Shown in pieces: positions 6,141 to 12,107 of a stretch of DNA of 45,483 bases. How positions within the stretch are numbered: the first letter of the stretch is position 1; each line of letters opens with the position of its first letter. Made by a program: the position numbers and the translations under genes. Origin of the DNA: a virus; the IMG/VR virus record IMGVR_UViG_3300046747_000254, positions 1-45,483 of that record; one strand, 5' to 3'. A model generated the notes under the pieces. The model was not told the origin of the DNA and ran no database searches. It saw only the letters and a list, made by a program, of their open reading frames with translations.

Positions 6141-6477
6141 CGAGCATCTCCGCGCTGGCGACGGCCTGCGAGTACGCATCGGTCGGCATCCGACGGTCGT
6201 ACCAGAACGGCCTGTGCCCGTGCCCGCTCCACTCCGCGCCGGTCACCGGGTCGCGCCAGATCTTGGGCTTCCTGTCACGTCCCTGGGCGCCCTCCTTGGC
6301 CGCGCGGTTGCGCCTGCCCTCGATCAGCAGCTTGATCGGAATGCCCTCCGACTTGAGCTGCGTCACCTCCGCTTGAATGCGGGCGATGCGAGCATACACC
6401 TCGTCCTCGAGCTGGCGCGCGATATCCGCCGCCTCTTGCAACAGCTGGTCTCTGGTCTTTGCATTGGTCGAGCTCAT
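6130..6477 (-). CDS. H-NS-like DNA-binding protein
   Basis: 115 aa, close to the usual 100-137 aa of H-NS family proteins. Residues ~8-45 form a helical oligomerisation region (QLLQEAADIARQLEDEVYAR and onward). A basic linker (RRNRAAKEGAQGRDRK) leads to PKIWRDPVTGAEWSGHGHRP (residues ~71-90). That segment matches the H-NS C-terminal signature Y-R-D-P-x-T-G-x-T-W-S-G-x-G-x-x-P, whose loop inserts into the minor groove of AT-rich DNA. H-NS proteins silence transcription; phage copies can alter host or phage silencing. The Q/R-G-R AT-hook core is changed to G-H-G, so affinity may differ. Confidence 0.75.
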   Translation of the reverse strand: MSSTNAKTRDQLLQEAADIARQLEDEVYARIARIQAEVTQLKSEGIPIKLLIEGRRNRAAKEGAQGRDRKPKIWRDPVTGAEWSGHGHRPFWYDRRMPTDAYSQAVASAEMLDAE

Positions 6478-6653
6478 CGTCCGGTCTCCTGTTCTGACTG
6501 TTGCGTGGAACCCGCCCTACCCTTGTTTTCAAGGCTCGGGGCGGTCTGCTGAGTGTCCTGGTCGCCCTGCTGAGCGCCAGGGGAGGGTGGGTAGACGAGC
6601 CGCCCGTAGGAGCAGTTCGCGCGACCACAATCAATGCACCTCGGTGAGCTCAT
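6474..6653 (-). CDS. 59-aa Cys-containing, Gln/Ser-rich protein
   Basis: It starts MSSPRCIDCGRANCSYGRL, with three cysteines (CxxC plus one) like a half zinc finger, followed by a disordered Gln/Ser-rich tail. Coupled by ATGA to both neighbours. Function unknown. Confidence 0.45.
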   Translation of the reverse strand: MSSPRCIDCGRANCSYGRLVYPPSPGAQQGDQDTQQTAPSLENKGRAGSTQQSEQETGR

Positions 6654-6865
6654 ACGATGCCCTTCTTCATGACCTTGCACATCCACCAGCCGCAACCGAA
6701 TGCCACCCAGAGCGCGAGTCGCGGGTTCTCCATGCGCCCCGTGCCCGCGTCGTGGAATGCATCGGTCGCGTAGATTGCCAGCACGATGCCGGTCAGCAGG
6801 AACAGGTTGACGCGCACCCAGCGCTTGACCTTGTGCTCGTCGCCGCTTGCTTCACGAGATGACAC
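6650..6865 (-). CDS. Two-span membrane protein
   Basis: 71 aa from a GTG. Hydrophobic spans lie at residues ~16-33 (WVRVNLFLLTGIVLAIY) and ~51-63 (LALWVAFGCGWWMCKV), with a basic end (MKKGIV). Likely an inner-membrane protein with both termini on one side. Overlaps the upstream gene by 14 bases. Function unknown; a holin-like role is possible but it is far from the endolysin. Confidence 0.5.
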   Translation of the reverse strand: MSSREASGDEHKVKRWVRVNLFLLTGIVLAIYATDAFHDAGTGRMENPRLALWVAFGCGWWMCKVMKKGIV

Positions 6866-7019
6866 GTGGACCCCCCTCTTCTTCCTCGAGCTCGTCGATC
6901 ACAACGTCCAGCCGTGCGCGCCGGTCGCGCTCGGCCATGTAGTCGAGCGACAACGCCATCACGATGAAGCCCTCGATCAGGTGCCATGCCCAGTGCAGGT
7001 AGTGAAGCCAGCTCCCCAT
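6852..7019 (-). CDS. 55-aa membrane-anchored acidic protein
   Basis: ATG 7019 follows a GGAG site. A Trp/His-rich span (WLHYLHWAWHLIEGFIVMAL) is followed by a charged cytoplasmic-type helix (DYMAERDRRARLDVVIDELE). Function unknown. Confidence 0.5.
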   Translation of the reverse strand: MGSWLHYLHWAWHLIEGFIVMALSLDYMAERDRRARLDVVIDELEEEEGGPRVIS

Positions 7020-7020
7020 G

Positions 7021-7242
7021 TCAGCTCTCCACGCGGTGGGTCTTGAGGCCGAGTACACTGCGGCACGCCTGCCCACAGGTGACGCTGAACATGCCATCGC
7101 TCCAGTGGATGCAGGCGTTGTACGGGAGCACGCCCGTCTTGCCGAAATCGCGTCCGCAGTGCGCGCAGGTGCGCTCGTAGAGCTTCTCTGCGCGCTTCGC
7201 AGGCGCCTTCGTTGCTAGTTTGGAGCGCTTCGGAGTGGTCAT
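7021..7242 (-). CDS. Small zinc-finger-like protein
   Basis: 73 aa. A basic N-terminus (MTTPKRSKLATKAPAKR) precedes CAHC (residues 26-29) and CGQAC (56-60), a probable Zn site. No Shine-Dalgarno sequence precedes the ATG, and a candidate promoter ends only a few bases upstream (see 7252-7280), so the message may be nearly leaderless. It is the first gene of the accessory run reading left from here. Confidence 0.6.
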   Translation of the reverse strand: MTTPKRSKLATKAPAKRAEKLYERTCAHCGRDFGKTGVLPYNACIHWSDGMFSVTCGQACRSVLGLKTHRVES

Positions 7243-7251
7243 CGAGTGGGG

Positions 7252-7280
7252 ACGATGCTACAAACGCGGAGGTACGTCAA
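7252..7280 (-). promoter_or_regulatory. Candidate minus-strand promoter
   Basis: On the minus strand TTGACG (7275-7280) is followed after 17 bases by CATCGT (7252-7257). The -35 box is good and the -10 box is weak. The expected start of transcription (~7245) is almost at the ATG of the gene at 7242. One GAGGTAC element (7269-7275) overlaps the -35 box and the palindrome at 7282-7297 lies just behind it, so repression by an XRE protein is plausible. Confidence 0.4.
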
Positions 7281-7281
7281 G

Positions 7282-7297
7282 CTGAGGTACACCTCAG
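7282..7297. promoter_or_regulatory. Operator-like palindrome CTGAGGT-ac-ACCTCAG
   Basis: Perfect 7-base arms with a 2-base centre. The GAGGTAC half-site also occurs at 7269-7275 and, inverted, at 8031-8037 next to the start of the first XRE gene. Placement between the minus promoter and the plus-strand gene at 7310 suggests it controls both. The cognate protein is most likely one of the two XRE proteins (inference). Confidence 0.6.
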
Positions 7298-7309
7298 AAA
7301 GTAGGTTTC

Positions 7310-7537
7310 ATGTCTAAGCCTGTTGCCCGACACATCCTCGATACGCGCGCTGTGAACAAGATCATGAACATCCTGGAAGGCGAGACCGCCGAGACGAAGC
7401 GCCGCATTCTGGACTTCCTCGGCAGCTCCATCGCCCAGCAGGCCAGCGATGAGTTCAAGGCGCTCTGCGAAGCGCAGCAAGTCGCGCATCGCCAGCCCGG
7501 CCTGTTCGATGGCGGCCAGCCGGTGGCTAAGGGCTGA
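7310..7537 (+). CDS. Small protein under the operator, function unknown
   Basis: 75 aa, starting MSKPVARHILDTRAVNKIMN and mostly helical (ILEGETAETKRRILDFLG, SIAQQASDEFKALCEAQQ), with a QPGLFDGGQ tail. It reads opposite to its neighbours and begins 12 bases after the CTGAGGT palindrome, so it is probably regulated by it. A Cro-like or antirepressor role is possible from position only; no helix-turn-helix is evident. Its 3' end overlaps the opposite HNH gene by 11 bases. Confidence 0.55.
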   Translation: MSKPVARHILDTRAVNKIMNILEGETAETKRRILDFLGSSIAQQASDEFKALCEAQQVAHRQPGLFDGGQPVAKG

Positions 7538-7994
7538 GCGCGGCGCGAGCCCTCTCGAGCGTCTGGTTGGTCACGAACAGGTGGTCGGGCGCGATGCAGC
7601 CGGGATCGCCGCAGCTCGTGCGTAGGTAGTGCGGCTTGACGAGCCCGGTGCGTCCCAGCGCCAGCCACATCGCCCTGTCGGCGAGCATCGTGCCGTACTC
7701 GCCCCGGCGCACGAACGGCTTGGGCTTCTCGTGGGAGAGCCGCCAGGGGCCTGTCCAGATCCAACACCCCGGTCGCTCGGGAGAGTGCGAGCAGAAGCGC
7801 TTGAGCCACTCCAGGTCGGCGCAGGAGGCGCTCTCGAGCTTGCGCTGGGCGGAGATCTTCTCCCTGTCCCGGTCGCGCTCCTGGCGCTTCTTCAGCGCGA
7901 ATGCGGCCCGCTCCACCTCGCTCTTGGGCAGGTCCTTGATCCGCTTGCGCAGCGCTCCGAGCGTGTGCTTCCGTCTCCAGCCCTTGCGCGCCAT
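7527..7994 (-). CDS. HNH endonuclease (C-W-x-W-T-G type)
   Basis: 155 aa from ATG 7994, chosen because GGAGG lies five bases upstream. The N-terminal 55 residues are basic and helical. The catalytic module spans GCWIWTG (77-82), RAMWLALGRTG (107-117) and TSCGDPGCIAPDHLF (126-140), where CxxxxC and the late H-L are the Zn/HNH elements. Such proteins are common in high-GC phages and act as nicking or homing nucleases. In the usual family the middle motif is H-R-x-x-W; here it is ADRAMW, so the general-base His may be lacking or supplied elsewhere. Confidence 0.65.
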   Translation of the reverse strand: MARKGWRRKHTLGALRKRIKDLPKSEVERAAFALKKRQERDRDREKISAQRKLESASCADLEWLKRFCSHSPERPGCWIWTGPWRLSHEKPKPFVRRGEYGTMLADRAMWLALGRTGLVKPHYLRTSCGDPGCIAPDHLFVTNQTLERARAALSP

Positions 7995-8041
7995 GCCAAC
8001 CTCCGTGCAAATAGCCCCTCGCCCTGATATGTACCTCAAGA
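7995..8041. promoter_or_regulatory. Divergent control gap between HNH and XRE genes
   Basis: 47 bases separate the opposed starts. A GTACCTC element (8031-8037) abuts the XRE start. GTGCAA (8005-8010), 17 bases, then TATGTA (8028-8033) is a weak candidate plus-strand promoter that would give a nearly leaderless message, fitting the absence of a Shine-Dalgarno site before 8042. The HNH gene side has a strong GGAGG. Confidence 0.4.
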
Positions 8042-8401
8042 ATGCGGAGACCAGAGCTCATTTTGCTAGGCCGTGTACTGGCGGACGCCAGACTGCGCGC
8101 CGGGCTGACCCAGGCCAACGCGGCCGAGTACATGGGGGTGTGCTCCAAGACGATCGGGCAGTGGGAGGTGGGGCTCCGCGCGCCGCCGATCGCCGATGCC
8201 TGCCGGCTGGCAGGTCTGTACAGCATTTCGGTGGGCGAGCTCTTCGGGTCGGCTCTCGACCGCTGGGTACCGCCCACGCTGAAGCTCGCGGAGGTCGAGC
8301 TCTCGGTCCTTCGTCGGCCGATCAACAGGAGAAAGAGTCATGGCAAGAAACTGGCGACTGTGGGCAGGGTTCGTAACCGGAGTCGGGCTGCTGGCGGCTG
8401 A
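8042..8401 (+). CDS. XRE/Cro-type repressor 1
   Basis: 119 aa. Residues ~9-68 form a helix-turn-helix domain: LGRVLADARLRAGLTQANAAEYMGVCSKTIGQWEVGLRAPPIADACRL, shown here in parts as A-R-L-R-A-G-L-T-Q followed by S-K-T-I-G-Q-W-E. This is a lambda-repressor-like fold that binds operator DNA. There is no peptidase domain for SOS cleavage. Position beside the GTACCTC element suggests autoregulation. The last ~20 codons are overlapped by a 26-aa membrane peptide with its own ribosome binding site. Confidence 0.75.
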   Translation: MRRPELILLGRVLADARLRAGLTQANAAEYMGVCSKTIGQWEVGLRAPPIADACRLAGLYSISVGELFGSALDRWVPPTLKLAEVELSVLRRPINRRKSHGKKLATVGRVRNRSRAAGG

Positions 8402-8420
8402 GCTTGCGGCTTTCAGCTGA
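8340..8420 (+). CDS. 26-aa membrane peptide nested at the XRE junction
   Basis: MARNWRLWAGFVTGVGLLAA followed by ELAAFS. An AGGAG site lies nine bases before the ATG, better than the sites of either XRE gene. The frame overlaps the 3' end of XRE 1 and the 5' end of XRE 2. One hydrophobic span (residues ~7-25). It may be a small membrane peptide or a translational bridge that helps ribosomes reach the TTG start of XRE 2. Confidence 0.45.
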   Translation: MARNWRLWAGFVTGVGLLAAELAAFS

Positions 8421-8970
8421 CGAGATTCGGGTACGCATCTGTGGCGCGCTCGAGTACGACGGCGACGACTGGCTCGAGCGCGCCTGCCTCGCTCTAGCGG
8501 CCCACCAGAACCAGATGCGCGGCTGCAGGGCCTACGACCTGTCGACCATCGGCGGGCGGCTGCGCTGCGCCCGTGAGTGCGCCGGCATGCTCCAGCGCGA
8601 CCTCGCCCGGCGCGTGGGGATGACCCAGTACGCCATCTCCAACATGGAGCTCGAGCGGCGCGCCATGCCCGCCACCAAGCTCGCCGGCATCTGCCAGTCC
8701 CTCGGCGTCTCCGAGCGCTGGATGCTCATGCTGAGCGACGAAGGAGGCCCCAAGGCCCGCCACGGCATCCTGCGCTCCGTCCAAACACCGGGACAGGCCA
8801 AGCAGGCCAAGAGGGAGCGAGCCCAGGCCGAGGGCATGGAGCTGGTGCGCGCGCGAAGACTGGCACGCAAGGCCTTGACTTTACCAGTCAACTCACAGCA
8901 AAGTTGCCTCACAACAGAACCCCCTCAAGACATCCGCAGCATCAAAGAAGCCGCGAAGCCACCACGCTAG
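8404..8970 (+). CDS. XRE-type regulator 2
   Basis: 188 aa from TTG 8404, just after the stop of XRE 1; no ATG occurs before residue 38. Residues ~48-110 carry the helix-turn-helix (IGGRLRCARECAGMLQRDLA, then M-T-Q-Y-A-I-S-N-M-E). The N-terminal extension of ~45 residues and the basic C-terminal tail (QAKQAKRERAQAEGMEL, RARRLARKALTL) are not part of the fold. Two tandem XRE genes directly ahead of the capsid operon suggest control of late transcription (inference). Confidence 0.65.
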   Translation: MRLSADEIRVRICGALEYDGDDWLERACLALAAHQNQMRGCRAYDLSTIGGRLRCARECAGMLQRDLARRVGMTQYAISNMELERRAMPATKLAGICQSLGVSERWMLMLSDEGGPKARHGILRSVQTPGQAKQAKRERAQAEGMELVRARRLARKALTLPVNSQQSCLTTEPPQDIRSIKEAAKPPR

Positions 8971-9064
8971 AGCGCCGTAGAACGCAGCTCCTTGGGGGTA
9001 GGTCGGGGTAGGTCCGAGAGCCAGGAAGTCGAGAGATCCCTCTTTTTCCGAGGAATCCCGACCA

Positions 9065-10369
9065 ATGACCCTGACTACAGGCCAGAATTTCGACGTATCG
9101 CGTGCAGACGTGCTTCTCAAGCAGGTGTACGCGGACAAGATCATCGACATGGTCCCCATGAGCCATTTGCTCGCGGAGGACATCCCGTTCGTCGAAGGCG
9201 ACAAGCAGAACGGCAACACCTACCACCAGCCGATCAACCTCTCGTACGAGCTTGGTCTGACGTTCAACAGCGACGGCGGCGTGTTCGACCTGAACAAGCC
9301 CCAGGCCGCGCTGGAGCTCGACGCGCAGATCAACGGCGCCGAGATCGTCAACCGCGTGGCGATGTCCTACGGCATCCTCAACCGCGCGCTCAAGGGCGAC
9401 ACCGGCACCCAGGCCGGCATGCGCGCGTTCATCAACGCGACGAAGTACAAGATGAAGGCGCTCGTCGAGGGCGCCAGCTTCGCTCGCGAGGCGGTTCTTC
9501 TGTACGGCGGTGGCGCGGGCGTGGGCTCGGCCCTCGGCGCGGTCTCCACGATCGTCAGCGCCGTCACCACGACGCTGGTCATCACCATCGCCGAGGCCGA
9601 CTGGGCGAGCGCCCTGTGGGTCGCCTCCAAGGGCGTCGAGCTGGACATCTACTCGACGGCCGGCACCAAGCGCAACAGCGCGGGCTCGGGCGCGACCACG
9701 ATCTACAAGCTGACGGCGATCGACATCGTCCTGTTCAAGCTGACCTTCACCTCGGACGCGACCAACGTCGCTGCCGTGCAGACCACCGACCAGCTGTTCT
9801 TCGCCGGGTCGCGCACCAAGGACATGCTCGGGTATGTCGGCGCCTGCCAGGCGACCTCGACGTTCTGGAACATCGATCCCGTCGCCAACCCGCTCTGGAA
9901 GCCGCAGACCACGGCGGTCGGCGGAACGCTCTCCTTCGAGAGCATCATGCAGGGCTGCACCAAGGTCGCCGACATCGGCTTTGAGGGTCTGCTCAACGTG
10001 TACGTGAGCCCCGGCGGCTGGCAGGACCTTGCCGACGACCAGGCCGCGATGGTGTCCTACGCCAGCAAGAGCAATGGCAAGGTGAAGCTTGGCTTCTCCG
10101 AGCTGCGGTTCGTGTCGCAGACCGGCGAGGTGGCCATCAAGGCCCACAAGCTGATGAAGCGTGGTCTTGCCCTCGGCCTGCCCGACGGCGAGTGCATGCG
10201 CATGGGCTCCACGGACATCACGACCTCCATGCCCGGCGTGGGCAAGATGGTGCGTGAGCTCGAGAACGCCGCTGGTGTCGAGGCCCGCGTGTACACGGAT
10301 CAGGCAGCCTTCTGCCAGAAGCCCGCGTTCATGCACCTCTGGACCGGCATTGTGAACTCGAGCCGCTAA
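9065..10369 (+). CDS. Major capsid protein
   Basis: 434 aa, a usual size for an HK97-fold capsid protein. The N-terminus MTLTTGQNFDVSRADVLLKQ, followed by a long segment on ligand-exposed beta strands (FVEGDKQNGNTYHQPINLSY) and AAMVSYASKSNGKVKLGF near the C-terminus, resembles major capsid proteins of podovirus-like phages. It is the first structural gene of the plus unit, next to the adaptor and nozzle genes. A GAGG site lies ten bases upstream. It forms the icosahedral shell; its scaffold and portal partners are encoded far away on the other strand. Capsid assignment rests on length, position and composition rather than on one diagnostic motif. Confidence 0.75.
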   Translation: MTLTTGQNFDVSRADVLLKQVYADKIIDMVPMSHLLAEDIPFVEGDKQNGNTYHQPINLSYELGLTFNSDGGVFDLNKPQAALELDAQINGAEIVNRVAMSYGILNRALKGDTGTQAGMRAFINATKYKMKALVEGASFAREAVLLYGGGAGVGSALGAVSTIVSAVTTTLVITIAEADWASALWVASKGVELDIYSTAGTKRNSAGSGATTIYKLTAIDIVLFKLTFTSDATNVAAVQTTDQLFFAGSRTKDMLGYVGACQATSTFWNIDPVANPLWKPQTTAVGGTLSFESIMQGCTKVADIGFEGLLNVYVSPGGWQDLADDQAAMVSYASKSNGKVKLGFSELRFVSQTGEVAIKAHKLMKRGLALGLPDGECMRMGSTDITTSMPGVGKMVRELENAAGVEARVYTDQAAFCQKPAFMHLWTGIVNSSR

Positions 10370-10980
10370 TGTCGAACAGCTGGCAGATCGTGGCGGTCAA
10401 GGTCTTCGACAAGCCCGCCAACTACCTCAAGTTGAAGACCACCGAGAGCACGCTTGGCACCACCGCGCTCGGCACCGCCCTGGGCGGCGCTCTCCGCGCG
10501 CGGCGCTTCATCACGAAGTTTGTGAGCACGCTGTTGGCTGTCGCGAGCGGCGTGTACAACGGCAACATCTGGACGGCGGTGGTTTCGGGCGACGGCGTGT
10601 TCCCCACGGGCAACATCGCATGCGTCCAGGCCAACGCCTCTGGAGATACGGTCACCTTCACCTTCGGGACGTTGGCGATCGTGTTCACGGAGGCCGGCAG
10701 CGGCGTGCAGGGCTTCCTGCGCGGCGCGACCAACACCGCGACTGCTGCGGCGCTGGCGGCGGCCATCAACGCGCACCCTGTGCTCGGCGGCGTCATCAAG
10801 GCGACTCCGAGCTCGGGCAACTGCGCGCTGGTCGGCCTGATCCCCACGGCGCTCTTGCAGGGCATCGTCATCACCACCAGCGATGCGACGGCGTTCACGC
10901 TGACGCAGCTGACTGGCGGCGTGCCTGGCACGGCCAGTCTCTTCCCGCAGAGCATCGCGACCTCCAAGATCTCCGTCTGA
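10369..10980 (+). CDS. Probable capsid decoration or minor head protein
   Basis: 203 aa, start overlapping the capsid stop by one base (TAATG), hence coupled expression. The sequence is small-residue and Thr rich and beta-strand prone (GNIWTAVVSGDGVFPTGNIA, TVTFTFGTLAIVF), typical of surface-exposed virion proteins. Its place directly after the capsid gene suggests a cement protein or head fibre. No specific family recognised. A 122-base gap (10981-11102) follows without a clear terminator. Confidence 0.5.
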   Translation: MSNSWQIVAVKVFDKPANYLKLKTTESTLGTTALGTALGGALRARRFITKFVSTLLAVASGVYNGNIWTAVVSGDGVFPTGNIACVQANASGDTVTFTFGTLAIVFTEAGSGVQGFLRGATNTATAAALAAAINAHPVLGGVIKATPSSGNCALVGLIPTALLQGIVITTSDATAFTLTQLTGGVPGTASLFPQSIATSKISV

Positions 10981-11102
10981 CGGAAAAGCGAAAAAGGCAT
11001 CGTAGTAGCGCTGGAGTCGAGGAAGCCCGAAAGACCCATGGACCCGCAAGGGAAGCCAAGCTCTAGACCCAGCCCGTCAGGCACTCTTACAGAAAGCGGT
11101 CG

Positions 11103-12107
11103 ATGTCCGTAGACAACAACGTCTCCAGCTGGACGTCGGCTCAGCTCATCCGGGCTGTTCGCAAGAAGTCTCGACTGCCCGCCAACACGCTCGACGCCAC
11201 AGACGCCGACGTGCTGGAGGTGGCAAGCGAGCAAATCTGGACTTTTGCCCAGTGGGCGCTCGAGCGTGGCGGCGATGGTCGCCTGCTCAATACGTACGAC
11301 CGCGCAGTCGCGGCGAGCATCCCGAGCCCCTCGCGGCCGACGGGAGAGTACTTGCTGCCTCCTCTCGCGGTGGCAGACGCCATCAACAGCGTCACGTGGA
11401 TCTCGCCAGACGGCACCAAAGAGGTCCCCCTCGCCCTGGTCGATCTCGAGCAGCAGCCCAACGTGATGGCGCCGCAGACGACCGGCGAGCCATGGGGTTA
11501 CACGCTCATCGCCGACCGCATCCGTGTCTACCCGCAGCCAAGCACGCTCGGGACGCTGCGCTTCGCCTACCCGCGTCGACACCCGGAGCTTGTTGCCGAC
11601 GCGACGACGGTCGCGCCTGCGGTGGCGTCCGTGACTGCCTCGGCGACCACCGGCTACACGCGGTTTACGTTTGCTACGGCTACCCCCTTCTCGGTAGGTC
11701 AATACGTCGATCTGGTAAACGACCAGTACCCCTACCGCACCATCTTCGCGGACCTGTACGTGGGATCGACCACTGGCCTCTACGTCGAGTGCTACGTGCC
11801 GTACACGTACGTCAGCGCGATCGGCGTGACGTCGATGCGCGTCGTGCGCGCCGGCCAGCTGCCGTTCATCCAGCTGCCGCTCGAGTTCAGAAACCCGCTG
11901 CACTGGCAGGTGGCCGCTGAGCTGCTCAACACGCTTGGCGACGCGCAGGCGGCGCAGGGCGCGTACGCCTCGGCCAATGACGCGCTCGACAAGGTGCTCG
12001 GCCTCTCGCAGCGCCGGGTGAAGGCGACCCGGACAAAGATAGTCAACCGACACTCGCTCGCGCGCGGGCGCATGCGGCGCTTCCACGGTGGAGACCAGTT
12101 TCCTTGA
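11103..12107 (+). CDS. Head-tail adaptor (tail tubular A-like)
   Basis: 334 aa. N-terminal helices (SSWTSAQLIRAVRKKSRLP, DADVLEVASEQIWTFAQW) and the segment GEPWGYTLIADRIRVYPQPS followed by GTLRFAYPRRHPEL are typical of podovirus adaptor proteins that join portal to nozzle. A beta-rich insertion lies at ~150-260, and a C-terminal helical part (LHWQVAAELLNTLGDAQAAQ) is seen in the same family. Followed at once by the nozzle gene (TTGA overlap). Confidence 0.7.
   Translation: MSVDNNVSSWTSAQLIRAVRKKSRLPANTLDATDADVLEVASEQIWTFAQWALERGGDGRLLNTYDRAVAASIPSPSRPTGEYLLPPLAVADAINSVTWISPDGTKEVPLALVDLEQQPNVMAPQTTGEPWGYTLIADRIRVYPQPSTLGTLRFAYPRRHPELVADATTVAPAVASVTASATTGYTRFTFATATPFSVGQYVDLVNDQYPYRTIFADLYVGSTTGLYVECYVPYTYVSAIGVTSMRVVRAGQLPFIQLPLEFRNPLHWQVAAELLNTLGDAQAAQGAYASANDALDKVLGLSQRRVKATRTKIVNRHSLARGRMRRFHGGDQFP

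Noticed and set aside
8942-10336. 464-codon minus-strand frame opposite the capsid gene
   Set aside because: His/Arg/Ala-rich shadow of the capsid gene with no start signal.
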